NCBI GenBank assembly: GCA_002383325.1
Contig: DFYJ01000019.1
Span: 5,098-24,239, forward strand
Source: Candidatus Aminicenantes bacterium UBA4085
GTDB taxonomy: Bacteria > Acidobacteriota > Aminicenantia > Aminicenantales > UBA4085
DNA length: 19,142 nt
Direction of reading: 5' to 3'
In this document: in pieces, positions 1-7,194 of the stretch
Position numbering within the stretch: the stretch's first letter is position 1
How the letters are laid out: each line of letters begins with the position of its first letter
Made by a program: the position numbers and the translations under genes
Notes under the pieces: generated by a model
What the model was told of the DNA's origin: nothing
What the model saw: only the letters and a program-made list of their open reading frames with translations
Databases searched by the model: none

Positions 1-137
1 GCAGAGAAGGCTTCGCCGTCCTCGACCGTCTCCTCGACCAGGGTGTTCCACTCGCCGCAGGCCGGACAGCGGCCCAGCCACTTGGGCGCCTGGGCCCCGC
101 AGGACTGGCAGATGAAGACGGCCTTGGGCTTGGCCAC
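1..137 (-). CDS. radA: DNA repair protein RadA, N-terminal fragment
   Basis: Only the first 45 or so codons are inside the window; the gene continues past base 1. The fragment shows the RadA zinc finger: FICQSCG, then APKWLGRCPACGEWNT, giving a C-x2-C...C-x2-C four-cysteine ribbon followed by the family's GEWNTLVEE block. RadA is a RecA-like ATPase/helicase that processes recombination branches in the cytoplasm; its ATPase and Lon-like domains lie outside the window. The GTG start at 137 is two codons after the dnaB stop and in the same frame (TGA-GCC-GTG), so the gene is almost certainly cotranscribed with dnaB. Assignment rests on the zinc finger alone, but that sequence is distinctive. Confidence 0.88.
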   Translation of the reverse strand, partial: MAKPKAVFICQSCGAQAPKWLGRCPACGEWNTLVEETVEDGEAFS

Positions 138-140
138 GGC

Positions 141-1544
141 TCAGTTCTCGTCGCGGCCCTGGGATCGGGCCAGGAGGTCCCGCACCGCCTTCTGGTCGGT
201 GTTCTCGAACTTGGCGTATTTGCTGCGGAAGGCGGCGTAGAAGGCGTCGGTCGGACCGTTGCGCTGCTTGGCCACGTCGATCAGGGCCAGGCCCTTCCAG
301 GTCTCATCCCGCATCTTGTCTTCCTTGGACAGGTACTGCTCCTTGCGGTAGATGAACATGACCACGTCGGCGTCCTGCTCCAGGGCGCCCGACTCGCGCA
401 GGTCCGAGAGCTGCGGCCGCGGCTCCTTGCGGCCCTTCTCCGGGGCCCGGCTGAGCTGGGAGATGCCGACCACCGGGATGTGCAGCTCCTTGGCCAGCTC
501 CTTGAGGGAGCGGGAGATGTTGGCCATCTCCTGGTTGCGGTTCTCGAACCGGTCGCCGCCCCGCATCAGCTGGATGTAATCCAGGAACAGGATGTCCAGG
601 TTGTGCTCCAGCTTCTGGCGGCGGGCTTTGGCCTTCATTTCGGTCAGGGACAGCCCGGGCGTCTCGTCGATGAAGACGCGGGCCTTGGACAGCCTCTCCG
701 CGCTCAGGCGCAGGCGGTTCATCTCGGGCTCGCCGACGTATCCGGAGCGGGCCTCGCTGATGTCGACGTTGGCGTCGGAGCAGAGCATGCGCATGGCCAG
801 CGACTCCTTGGACATCTCCATGGAGAAGAAGCCGACGGAGTAATCGGTCCGCAGCCCGATGTGCTGGGCCATGTTCAGGCAGAGGGCGGTCTTGCCCATG
901 GACGGGCGGGCGGCCACGATGATCATCTCGTCCCGCTGCAGGCCCAGGGTCAGATCGTCCAGATCGGCGAAACCGGTCGGGATGCCGGTCACCCGGCTGC
1001 CGTTGGCCCGGTGCTTCTCGATCAGGGCCAGAGCATCGCCGGTGATGCCGCCCAGGGGAGTGAAGCTGCGCTGGATGCGCTGCTCGGCGGCGTCGAAGAT
1101 GGCCGCTTGGGCCTCGCCCAGCAGGTCGTCCGGCTCCATCTTCTCGTCGTAGCCGGCCTGGATGATGCGGGCCGAGGCGACGATCAGCTGGCGGAGGACG
1201 GCCTTCTCCTTGATGATCCGGGCGTAGTACTCGACGTTGAGGCTGCGCGGCACGCCGTCCACCAGCGAGCCGATGTAGGCCGCTCCGCCGACCTCGTCCA
1301 GGAGCCCGGCCCGGCGGAGCTCCTCGTTCAGGCTGAGAAGCTCCACCGTGACGCCCTTCTCGACCAGGACGATGATGGCCCCCAGGACTTTCTTGTGGGC
1401 GTCCTTGTAGAAGTCGTCCGGCGAGACGGTGGACAGGACGACGTTGAGGTTTTCGTTGGCCACCAGGATGGCGCCCAGAACGGTCCTCTCGGCCTCCGGA
1501 CTGTGGGGCAGGGTCTTCTTCAGGAACATCAGGTCGAGTTCCAC
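141..1544 (-). CDS. dnaB: Replicative DNA helicase DnaB
   Basis: Hexameric 5'-3' helicase of the replication fork, 467 aa, normal for the family. The N-terminal helical domain spans about residues 10-115 (PHSPEAERTVLGAIL). The RecA-like motor follows: ARPSMGKT Walker A at 212-219, the FFSMEMS block near 239-245, a LFLDYIQLM Walker B near 319-327, and the ESGALEQDADVV block near the C-terminus. The start is GTG at 1544, supported by an AAGGAGG ribosome site about five bases upstream; an internal ATG five codons in lacks such a site. An intrinsic terminator and a candidate promoter lie between it and rplI, so dnaB-radA may be expressed separately from the ribosomal protein genes. Confidence 0.97.
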   Translation of the reverse strand: MELDLMFLKKTLPHSPEAERTVLGAILVANENLNVVLSTVSPDDFYKDAHKKVLGAIIVLVEKGVTVELLSLNEELRRAGLLDEVGGAAYIGSLVDGVPRSLNVEYYARIIKEKAVLRQLIVASARIIQAGYDEKMEPDDLLGEAQAAIFDAAEQRIQRSFTPLGGITGDALALIEKHRANGSRVTGIPTGFADLDDLTLGLQRDEMIIVAARPSMGKTALCLNMAQHIGLRTDYSVGFFSMEMSKESLAMRMLCSDANVDISEARSGYVGEPEMNRLRLSAERLSKARVFIDETPGLSLTEMKAKARRQKLEHNLDILFLDYIQLMRGGDRFENRNQEMANISRSLKELAKELHIPVVGISQLSRAPEKGRKEPRPQLSDLRESGALEQDADVVMFIYRKEQYLSKEDKMRDETWKGLALIDVAKQRNGPTDAFYAAFRSKYAKFENTDQKAVRDLLARSQGRDEN

Positions 1545-1564
1545 GATCCCCTCCTTGGGACTCC

Positions 1565-1595
1565 ATCATACCGCCGCACCCGGGGTCGGCCGCAA
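1565..1595 (-). promoter_or_regulatory. Candidate sigma70 promoter for dnaB-radA
   Basis: Reading leftward, a -35-like TTGCGG (1590-1595) and a -10-like TATGAT (1565-1570) are separated by 19 bases. They sit downstream of the rplI terminator and about 20 bases before the dnaB start. The -10 matches 5 of 6 consensus bases; the -35 is weak and the spacer slightly long. The position makes sense because the terminator would otherwise silence dnaB. Confidence 0.42.
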
Positions 1596-1608
1596 GTCCC
1601 GGGGCCGG

Positions 1609-1662
1609 AAAGAAAAATCCCCGCCCTCACCGCCGGCGCCGGGGCCAAGGATGAGGACGGGG
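1609..1662 (-). terminator. Rho-independent terminator after rplI
   Basis: On the minus strand, an arm at 1649-1662 pairs with an arm at 1619-1631 to form a GC-rich stem of about 13 bp (one G-U pair and one bulge). The loop is itself GC-rich. The stem is followed directly by ATTTTTCTTT (1609-1618). It begins about ten bases after the rplI stop codon. This is a textbook intrinsic terminator that ends, or attenuates, the rpsF-rpsR-rplI transcript before dnaB. Confidence 0.8.
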
Positions 1663-1671
1663 AGGCGTGTC

Positions 1672-2205
1672 TTACGCTTCGGCCGGCTCGGTCCCGGAGG
1701 GGTCCGCCTCTTCGGGCTTGGCCTTGGCCTCGGCGGCGGGAGCCTCCGCCGTCTCGGGCTCCTCCTCCTTGACGATGTGAACCCGGATCTCGGCCCGGTC
1801 GTCGTGGAAGACCTTGATGGGGACGGCGAAGCTGCCCAGACGCTTGAGCGGCTCGTCCAGGACGATCTTCTTCTTGTCGATCTCGAAGCCCAGCTTGTCC
1901 AGGGCCTCCTTGATGTCGGCGCCGCTGACCGAGCCGAAGATGTGGTCCTTCTCTCCGGCCTTGCGGGCAAAGGTCAGGACGACCTGGTTGAGCTTCTGGA
2001 TGACGCCCTGGAAGCTCGTCCGTTCGGCCTCGACCTTCTTCTTCAGCGCGGCCCGCTCGATCTCGATCATCTTCAGGTTGGAGGGGGTGACCTCCAGGGC
2101 CAGCCGGCGGGGGATAAGATAGTTGCGGCCGTAGCCGGAGGCGACGTTGAGGATGTCGCCCTTGCGTCCGACGTTTTCCACGTCCTGCTTCAGAATGACC
2201 TTCAT
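1672..2205 (-). CDS. rplI: 50S ribosomal protein bL9
   Basis: Large-subunit protein that binds 23S rRNA near the L1 stalk and helps maintain reading frame. The N-terminal domain is canonical: MKVILKQDVENVGRKGDI, then VASGYGRNYLIPRRLA (about residues 23-38), followed by the long connecting helix (roughly 40-75) and the C-terminal rRNA-binding domain ending near residue 147. At 177 aa it is about 25-30 residues longer than usual, because of an acidic Glu/Ala/Pro-rich tail (about 148-177). It lies 12 bases after rpsR on the same strand, and an intrinsic terminator follows. ATG start with a weak GGAG upstream. Confidence 0.97.
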   Translation of the reverse strand: MKVILKQDVENVGRKGDILNVASGYGRNYLIPRRLALEVTPSNLKMIEIERAALKKKVEAERTSFQGVIQKLNQVVLTFARKAGEKDHIFGSVSGADIKEALDKLGFEIDKKKIVLDEPLKRLGSFAVPIKVFHDDRAEIRVHIVKEEEPETAEAPAAEAKAKPEEADPSGTEPAEA

Positions 2206-2217
2206 GGAGCGCTCCGA

Positions 2218-2508
2218 TCAGCTCTCGACGTAGGGCAGCAACGCCAGATGGCGGGCCCGCTTGATCGCCTCGGCCAGCTTGCGCTGGTGGAAGGAGCAGG
2301 TTCCGGTGACGCGGCGGGGCGAGATCTTGCCGCGATCGGGGATGTACTTCTTGAGGATGTCGGCCGACTTGTAGTCGATGAACTTGACGTTCCGCTGGCA
2401 AAACCGGCAGAACTTCTTCTTGGGGGGAAAATACTTCTTGTAGCCTCCGCGCTCCGGGCGGTCGGGCCGCTCGTCGCGGCGGTCGCGGGATCCGCTTGTT
2501 TCCGCCAT
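2218..2508 (-). CDS. rpsR: 30S ribosomal protein bS18
   Basis: Small-subunit platform protein that forms a heterodimer with bS6. Of 96 aa, about the first 22 are a charged Arg/Asp/Glu-rich extension. The conserved core follows: [12 protein letters not shown], then the [13 protein letters not shown] and [12 protein letters not shown] blocks, and the [21 protein letters not shown]-terminus. CRFC plus a later Cys and His resemble the metal-binding variant of S18. It starts one base after the rpsF stop, consistent with equimolar translation of the two partners. The usual ssb gene between rpsF and rpsR in many bacteria is absent here. Confidence 0.97.
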   Translation of the reverse strand: MAETSGSRDRRDERPDRPERGGYKKYFPPKKKFCRFCQRNVKFIDYKSADILKKYIPDRGKISPRRVTGTCSFHQRKLAEAIKRARHLALLPYVES

Positions 2509-2509
2509 C

Positions 2510-2896
2510 TCAGGCCTCCTTCTTCTCGGCCGCTTCGGCCGCGTCCGGGGCCGCGGTCTCGCCCGTCGGGGGCTTGCTCTTGGGTTTCTTCTTGCGGCGC
2601 ATGTTCTGCTGCGTCTCCTTGACCAGGGTCAAGTGGCGCAAGACCGTGTCCAGCTGGCGGAACTTCCGGGCCAGCTCGGCCGGGATGTCGGGTCCGCCCT
2701 CATAGTGGAAGAAGTAGTAGTAGGCGTCGTGGTACTTGCCCAAGGGATAGGCCGTCCGGCGCTTGCCCCACTTGTCCACCTTGGCCATCTGGCCCTGACG
2801 CTGGGCGATGACCTCGGCCATCTGCTGGACGATGGCCTCGGCCTCCTCTTCGGTCAGCTGGGGGGAGAGGAGGAACCCCGTCTCGTACTGTCTCAT
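2510..2896 (-). CDS. rpsF: 30S ribosomal protein bS6
   Basis: Small-subunit protein and partner of bS18. The 128-aa product begins [12 protein letters not shown] and carries the family blocks [23 protein letters not shown] (as two adjacent motifs, about residues 43-65) and the final beta strand near [10 protein letters not shown]. Beyond about residue 95 comes a basic then Ala/Glu-rich low-complexity tail. Start ATG has a good AAAGGAG site 7 bases upstream. The 103-base gap before it is a structured leader described separately. It heads the rpsF-rpsR-rplI block, downstream of pth. Confidence 0.97.
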   Translation of the reverse strand: MRQYETGFLLSPQLTEEEAEAIVQQMAEVIAQRQGQMAKVDKWGKRRTAYPLGKYHDAYYYFFHYEGGPDIPAELARKFRQLDTVLRHLTLVKETQQNMRRKKKPKSKPPTGETAAPDAAEAAEKKEA

Positions 2897-2999
2897 GCCG
2901 TTCTCCTTTTGGTTTGGCAGCCCTCACTCTCACGGTGAGGACAAGGAGCAGGACCCGAAGGTCCCTATCTTCAAGGGGACGCTGAGGTCCCCCCGTGCT
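2897..2999 (-). promoter_or_regulatory. Structured leader upstream of rpsF (candidate S6:S18 autoregulatory element)
   Basis: The 103 bases between the pth stop and the rpsF start hold three dyads. In minus-strand order they are: a 6-bp stem GGGGAC/GTCCCC (2975-2992) with a 6-base loop; a 5-bp stem GGACC/GGTCC around a TTCG tetraloop (2951-2964); and a 6-bp stem CCTCAC/GTGAGG (2922-2940) whose loop side contains CACCGTG. None is followed by a U tract, so these are not intrinsic terminators. Many bacteria control rpsF-rpsR through an mRNA element bound by S6:S18 that includes a CCG trinucleotide. The last hairpin could be such an element, but the match is by eye only. Confidence 0.4.
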
Positions 3000-3557
3000 T
3001 CAATTGAACTCGTTCATGGCCTGGTCGATCTTTCCGGACACGATCAGGTCCAGGGCCTCGACGGCCCGATCCAGGGCCTCGTCGAGGGCCTTGCGCTCGT
3101 CCCTGCGGAAGCGCGTCAGGACGAAGTCGACGATGTCGGCCTCGGCCGGGGACGGCCCGATGCCCAGCCGCAGGCGGGGAAAGCCGCCCGTTCCCAGCGC
3201 GGCCACGATCGAGGCCATGCCCTTGTGCGTCCCGGGCCCGCCCTCGCGCCGGACCCGCAGGCCGCCGAGCGGCAGGTCGACGTCGTCGTAGGCGACCAGC
3301 AGCTGCTCGGGCGGGACGGGGGCCCCGGCCGCGATGGCCTTGACCGACTGGCCGCTCTCGTTCATGTAGGTCTGGGGCAGGGCCAGCAGGACCCGCTCCC
3401 CGCCGCGCCGGCCCTCGCCGACCTTGGCCAGGAAGCGGTTCTTCTTCAGGCGCACGCCCCAGGCCTCCGCCGCCCGCTGAACCAGCAGGAAGCCGGCATT
3501 ATGCCGCGTCCCCTCGTAGCGGCGGCCGGGATTCCCCAGGCCCACGACGGCCCACAA
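3000..3557 (-). CDS. pth: Peptidyl-tRNA hydrolase (Pth)
   Basis: Cytoplasmic esterase that frees tRNA from drop-off peptidyl-tRNA. The 185 aa match the family length. Seen motifs: GLGNPG (6-11), RHNAGF with the catalytic histidine H19, PQTYMNESG (61-69) and YDDVDLPLGG (90-99). The block that reads GGHNG in E. coli is GGPGTHKG here (106-113), so the Asn corresponding to E. coli N114 appears as Lys112. The start is TTG at 3557, two codons after the rplY stop and in the same frame. A strong GGGGTGAT site precedes it, and the start places GLGNPG at the usual distance from the N-terminus. The rplY-pth pairing is widely conserved. Confidence 0.95.
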   Translation of the reverse strand: MWAVVGLGNPGRRYEGTRHNAGFLLVQRAAEAWGVRLKKNRFLAKVGEGRRGGERVLLALPQTYMNESGQSVKAIAAGAPVPPEQLLVAYDDVDLPLGGLRVRREGGPGTHKGMASIVAALGTGGFPRLRLGIGPSPAEADIVDFVLTRFRRDERKALDEALDRAVEALDLIVSGKIDQAMNEFN

Positions 3558-3560
3558 AGA

Positions 3561-4238
3561 TCACCCCTTGTCCTCGGTCTTGTCTTTCTCGGCCCGCTCC
3601 TTCTTGATGACCTCGGGCTCGGCCGGGGCGGCGGCTTCGGCGCCTTCGACCTCTTCCTCGACCACGGCGGCCTCAACCTTCTCTTCGTGCGGCACCTGGA
3701 CCAGGGCGATGACCGTGCCCGGCTCGGTGATGAGCTTGATGCCCTCGGGCAGGGCGACGTCGGCGGCCTTCAGCGACTGATGGAGGCGCAGCTCCGTAAC
3801 GTCCACGGCGAAGTGCTCGGGAATCTGAACCGGCAGGCACTCGACGGTCAGCTCGCGGGTCATGAAGTCGATGAAGCCTCCCTCGGTCTTGACGCCGTAG
3901 GCCTCGCCCACCAGCTCGATCGGCACCTGGACCCGGATAACCTTGTCCATGGCGATCTGGATGAGATCGGCATGGAGGACCTCGTCGGTGGTCGGGTCGA
4001 TCTGGACGTCCTTGATCATGACGTCCCGCTCCTCGGTCCCGAGGGACACCCGAAAGAGGGTGTTCAGGCCCAGCTCGGACTTGAGGATTCCGATGACGTC
4101 CTTCTTGGCCAGGACGAGCGGCAGGCTCTCGACGCGCTCGCCATAGAGAATGGCCGGGAGCTTGCCGGACTGGCGGATGCGGTAGGACGCGTTCTTGCCG
4201 AAGGCGTCGCGCTTTTCGCTGGGGATGACTAGGCTCAT
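3561..4238 (-). CDS. rplY: 50S ribosomal protein bL25/general stress protein CTC
   Basis: 5S rRNA-binding ribosomal protein of the two-domain CTC/TL5 type, 225 aa. The N-terminal L25 domain (about 1-95) shows GKNASYRIRQSGKLPAILYG, then VMIKDVQIDP and a LHADL motif. The C-terminal beta domain (about 96-190) includes the VPIELVGEAYGVKTEGG block and IPEHFAVDVTEL. An acidic, Lys-ending low-complexity tail (about 190-225) follows. The SD (AAGGAG) overlaps the prs stop codon TAA, so translation is probably coupled to prs. The gene lies between prs and pth, the classic order. Confidence 0.96.
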   Translation of the reverse strand: MSLVIPSEKRDAFGKNASYRIRQSGKLPAILYGERVESLPLVLAKKDVIGILKSELGLNTLFRVSLGTEERDVMIKDVQIDPTTDEVLHADLIQIAMDKVIRVQVPIELVGEAYGVKTEGGFIDFMTRELTVECLPVQIPEHFAVDVTELRLHQSLKAADVALPEGIKLITEPGTVIALVQVPHEEKVEAAVVEEEVEGAEAAAPAEPEVIKKERAEKDKTEDKG

Positions 4239-4250
4239 GAGTGGTACTCC

Positions 4251-5180
4251 TTAGTCGAACAGTGAGCTGACGGAGCTGCGCTCGTTGATCCGCCGGATGG
4301 CCTCGCCGAAAAGCTCCGCCACGGACAGGGCCATGATCTTCTTGCAGCCCTTGCCGGCTTCGTTCAAGGGGATGGTATTGGTCAGGATCAACTGTTCGAT
4401 GGGCGAGTCCTCCAGCCGCTTGATAGCCGGGCCGGAGAGGACCGCATGGGTGGCGCAGGCCAGGACCCGCTTGGCCCCGGCCTTCTTGATGGCCTCGGCT
4501 CCCAAAACCAGGGTGCCGGCCGTGTCGACCATGTCGTCGTAGAGGACGCAGTTCTCGCCGGCTACGTCGCCGATGACGTTGAAGACCTCGGCCACGTTGG
4601 GCCGGGGGCGGCGCTTGTCGATGATGGCCAACTTGGCCCCCAGCTTCTTGGCGAAGTGCTTGGCCCGGCCCACGCCTCCGGCGTCAGGCGAGACGACGGT
4701 CAGCTCGCCCAAGTCCAGGCCGAGCAGGTGCCGGGTTAGGACGGGCACGCTGGTCAGGTTGTCCACGGGGATGGAGAAGAAGCCCTGGATCTGGGGCGAG
4801 TGGAGGTCCATGGTCAGGATCCGGTCGGCCCCCGAGGCGACCAGCAGGTCGGCCATCAGGCGGGCCGAGATCGGCACCCGGGGCCGGTCCTTCCAGTCCT
4901 GGCGGCCGTAGGCGTAGTAGGGCATGACGGCCGTGATCCGCTCGGCCGAGGCCCGCTTGAAGGCGTCGATCATCAGGAACAGCTCCATCATGTGGGCATT
5001 GGCCGGATGGCAGCCGCTCTGGACGATGAAGACGTCTTCGCCGCGCACATTCTCGTCGATGTAGTAGTGGATCTCGCCGTCGCTGAAGCGCTCCAGGACG
5101 CTGGCGCCCAGAAACTTCTTGCAGTACTGGGCGATCTCCTGGGCCAGGGGGAGGTTGGAGCTCCCGGCAAAGATCTTCAT
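4251..5180 (-). CDS. prs: Ribose-phosphate pyrophosphokinase (PRPP synthase)
   Basis: Makes PRPP from ribose 5-phosphate and ATP for nucleotide, histidine, tryptophan and NAD synthesis. The 309 aa equal the class I family length. Visible motifs are FSDGEIHYYIDENVRG (32-47), the MPYYAYGRQDWKDRPRVPIS region (86-105), the metal and ATP site MDLHSPQIQGFF (124-135), SPDAGG (164-169) and the PRPP loop LYDDMVDTAGT (213-223). ATG start with AGGAAGG upstream. It follows tRNA-Gln and precedes rplY, as in many Proteobacteria. Confidence 0.97.
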   Translation of the reverse strand: MKIFAGSSNLPLAQEIAQYCKKFLGASVLERFSDGEIHYYIDENVRGEDVFIVQSGCHPANAHMMELFLMIDAFKRASAERITAVMPYYAYGRQDWKDRPRVPISARLMADLLVASGADRILTMDLHSPQIQGFFSIPVDNLTSVPVLTRHLLGLDLGELTVVSPDAGGVGRAKHFAKKLGAKLAIIDKRRPRPNVAEVFNVIGDVAGENCVLYDDMVDTAGTLVLGAEAIKKAGAKRVLACATHAVLSGPAIKRLEDSPIEQLILTNTIPLNEAGKGCKKIMALSVAELFGEAIRRINERSSVSSLFD

Positions 5181-5209
5181 GGGCCTTCCTCTATCGTCGC
5201 GTTCGTCGC

Positions 5210-6160
5210 TTATCGCCTGGTTCTGGGGCGGGAGGATTCGAACCCCCGAATGGCGGGTCCAAAGCCCGCTGCCTTACCACTTGGCGACACCCCAGCCTCG
5301 ATGTCCGGCCAGCCTTGCTCCCGGGTCACGGTCTCCAGAAGGAGGCATCGGCCGATCCCCGTCGCCGCGGCCAGGCATTCCTGGGCCGCGCCCCGGTCGC
5401 GAAACAATCCGTAGACCGCCGAGCCCGATCCCGTGACCAGGGATAGTTCGGCGCCCCTGGCCTGGAAGAACCGCTTTATCTCTTGGAGCTGAGGATAAAA
5501 GCGAAAGATCGCAGCCTCAAGGTCGTTCCCTAAGGGGGCGATCTCTCCGGTCTCGAAAAACCGGCACATTCTACTGTCTTTAGGCCGGGAAGTCAAGGAC
5601 GCCCCGGGCTCGTCGAGGGCCCGATAGATGAGGGGGGTGGGGACCGGGAAGTCCGGCAGGGCCAGGACGAGGAAGCGGCGATCCAGTTCGGGCAGGGGGG
5701 TCAGGACATCCCCAATCCCCTCGCCCAGGCACAGGCCGCCGCGGAAAAAGTAGGGCACATCCGCCCCCAGGGCCCGTCCGAGATCGTCCAGGTCCGCCGG
5801 TCCGAGGCCCAAGTCCCAGAGCGCATTCAGCCCGAGCAGGGTCATGGCCGCGTCGCCGCTCCCCCCGGCCAACCCCCGGCCGGAAGGAATGCGCTTCTCG
5901 ACCCGGATCCCGGCGCCTCTCCGGACGCCGGTCCGCTCCTGCAGGGCCCGGGCGGCGCGGGCGATCAGGTTCGTCCCGTCCCACGGCACCTCGGGATCGT
6001 CGCCGGCCAGGTCGACATCCGGCCCGGGGATCTCCTCGATCGTCAGGACATCGTGCAGGCTGATCCACTGGAAGAGGGTCCGGATATCGTGGTAGCCGTC
6101 GGAACGGAGGCCGAGGACCTCCAGGCCCAGGTTGATCTTGGCGAAAGACTTAATCCGCAT
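5210..6160 (-). CDS. ispE: 4-diphosphocytidyl-2-C-methyl-D-erythritol kinase (IspE), frame reading through tRNA-Gln
   Basis: GHMP kinase of the non-mevalonate isoprenoid pathway. Motifs: FAKINLGL with K8, the GHMP loop GRGLAGGSGDAA (94-105; usual form GLGGGSSDAA), GADVPYFF with D134, and the C-terminal GSGSAVYGLF (244-253). The enzyme fold should end near residue 281-288, typical for the family. There is no stop there: residues about 289-312 are translated tRNA-Gln and the first in-frame stop is at 5210. The ATG overlaps the end of the upstream lipoprotein gene by 11 bases, so translation is likely coupled. Kinase assignment is firm; the true C-terminus is uncertain because of the tRNA. Confidence 0.93.
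   Translation of the reverse strand: MRIKSFAKINLGLEVLGLRSDGYHDIRTLFQWISLHDVLTIEEIPGPDVDLAGDDPEVPWDGTNLIARAARALQERTGVRRGAGIRVEKRIPSGRGLAGGSGDAAMTLLGLNALWDLGLGPADLDDLGRALGADVPYFFRGGLCLGEGIGDVLTPLPELDRRFLVLALPDFPVPTPLIYRALDEPGASLTSRPKDSRMCRFFETGEIAPLGNDLEAAIFRFYPQLQEIKRFFQARGAELSLVTGSGSAVYGLFRDRGAAQECLAAATGIGRCLLLETVTREQGWPDIEAGVSPSGKAAGFGPAIRGFESSRPRTRR
5223..5294 (-). tRNA. tRNA-Gln (anticodon TTG)
   Basis: A complete 72-nt cloverleaf can be drawn: acceptor stem TGGGGTG (5288-5294) with CGCCCCA (5224-5230), one T-G pair; D arm GCC/GGC around AAGTGGTAA; anticodon stem GCGGG/CCCGC with loop CTTTGGA, anticodon TTG at 5260-5262; T arm GGGGG/CCTCC around TTCGAAT. The discriminator is G and CCA is not encoded. 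TTG reads glutamine codons CAA/CAG. It lies between ispE and prs, a position known from Proteobacteria, but here it sits inside the open reading frame of ispE on the same strand. Confidence 0.97.
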
Positions 6161-6830
6161 CCCGGAGCAGTCTTTCCATCTCGGCCCGCGTCAGGCGGAT
6201 GTAGGATTCCGGGATCCGGAGCGGCAGCCGCCCCGCGCCGGAGGCGGCGGCGTTGAAGGTGATGCTCAGCACGGTCAGGGCGCCCGATCCGTCGCCGGAC
6301 GAGTAGCCGATCTTGCGCGGCACGGCCCGGCGGGGAAAGAACTCATCCACCCGAAAGGAGAATCCCGGCCGGCGGCCGCCGTCGACGCGGCCCTGGCCGT
6401 CCCGGGCCAGCTCCCAGCCGGAGAAGAGGCTTTCGCCGCCCAAGGAGGCGCCCCACCGCCCGCTCAACATCTCGGCCATCTCGGCCACGCCCAGGGGGAA
6501 GCCGAGCCCCGATTCGAGCACCTCGGCCCGGGGGCCCGTCCAGCAGGCCTTGCGGGAGGGGACCAGTACAGTCGCCTCCTCGCCCTCGACCCCGACCTCG
6601 AAGATCGTCCGGTTGAGGGGATCGAGCGCTTCCAGGACCGCCCGGCCCGGAGGCAGGAGGAGGAAGGCCAAACGAGCCCGGCCGGCCTGACCGCCGCGGG
6701 TATGACGGATGGAGGCGTGGCCCTGGACGGATTCGAGGCGGTCGGGAACCGGGCCCAGGGCCGGGCGGCCGGGACGGCAGGAAGAGGCCAGCAGCAGGAC
6801 CGCCGCGGCAAGGGCGAATCGGCCTTTCAC
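6150..6830 (-). CDS. LolB-like outer-membrane lipoprotein (putative)
   Basis: A 226-aa product with a lipoprotein signal: KGRFALAAAVLLLASSC, lipidated Cys at 18. I chose the GTG at 6830 because a GGAGGAG site lies about 8 bases upstream and the signal peptide then starts at residue 1; the longer frame back to 7001 adds only compositionally odd residues over another gene. The mature part has alternating beta-rich segments, including RTIFEVGVEGEEATVLVPS and a late GALTVLSITFNAA, in keeping with a LolB/LolA-type half-barrel that binds lipoprotein acyl chains. Position directly before ispE is where lolB sits in Proteobacteria. Family membership is inferred from position and architecture, not from a decisive motif; a DUF4292-type lipoprotein is the alternative. 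Confidence 0.6.
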   Translation of the reverse strand: MKGRFALAAAVLLLASSCRPGRPALGPVPDRLESVQGHASIRHTRGGQAGRARLAFLLLPPGRAVLEALDPLNRTIFEVGVEGEEATVLVPSRKACWTGPRAEVLESGLGFPLGVAEMAEMLSGRWGASLGGESLFSGWELARDGQGRVDGGRRPGFSFRVDEFFPRRAVPRKIGYSSGDGSGALTVLSITFNAAASGAGRLPLRIPESYIRLTRAEMERLLRDAD

Positions 6831-6861
6831 GGGTCGGCTCCTCCCGCCGGGGCGCGCGGCG

Positions 6862-7149
6862 TCAATCGAGCTTGAAGCCGTAATCCTCGGCCTTCTTCTG
6901 CGCCTCGGGCGAGATGTCCTTGGCGGCCGGGGCGGCGTCGTCCAGGCGGAAGCCGTAATCCGTGGTCGGGAGCGCTTTGCGCCGCTCCTGGCGGGCGGCA
7001 TCGGCTTCGCGCTGCATGCGCTTGCGGCGCAGGATGGGGTAGAAGGGAGACTTCAGCTTCCGGCCGAAGCAGGACAAGTTGGGGTTCTTGATCAGCAGGA
7101 TGATGAAGGCCGCGAAGATGATGAGAATGCCGTAAGCGCCGATATTCAT
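6862..7149 (-). CDS. Small membrane protein with duplicated DYGF(R/K)LD motif
   Basis: A 95-aa protein of unknown function. Residues about 4-20 are one hydrophobic segment (AYGILIIFAAFIILLI). A basic stretch follows (about 28-58, with FGRKLKSPFYPILRRKRM), which predicts a cytoplasmic C-terminal part by the positive-inside rule. The tail repeats a short motif: TDYGFRLDD near 63-71 and EDYGFKLD at the very end, about 25 residues apart. ATG start with GAGG 8 bases upstream. It lies between the 39-aa gene and the LolB-like lipoprotein gene, likely in one transcript. I do not recognise the family. Confidence 0.75.
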   Translation of the reverse strand: MNIGAYGILIIFAAFIILLIKNPNLSCFGRKLKSPFYPILRRKRMQREADAARQERRKALPTTDYGFRLDDAAPAAKDISPEAQKKAEDYGFKLD

Positions 7150-7194
7150 GTCTGTGTCCTCGCCGGCGGGGTCCGATGGTATGCGGGAGCGGCG

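Noticed and set aside
480..1772. Long plus-strand open frame opposite dnaB
   Set aside because: Antisense to a clear dnaB; composition rich in Gly, Asp, Val and Leu typical of shadow frames in GC-rich DNA, with no motif.
6831..7001. N-terminal extension of the LolB-like lipoprotein
   Set aside because: Would bury the signal peptide behind about 57 Arg/Pro-rich residues and overlap the 95-aa gene; the GTG at 6830 has a strong ribosome site.
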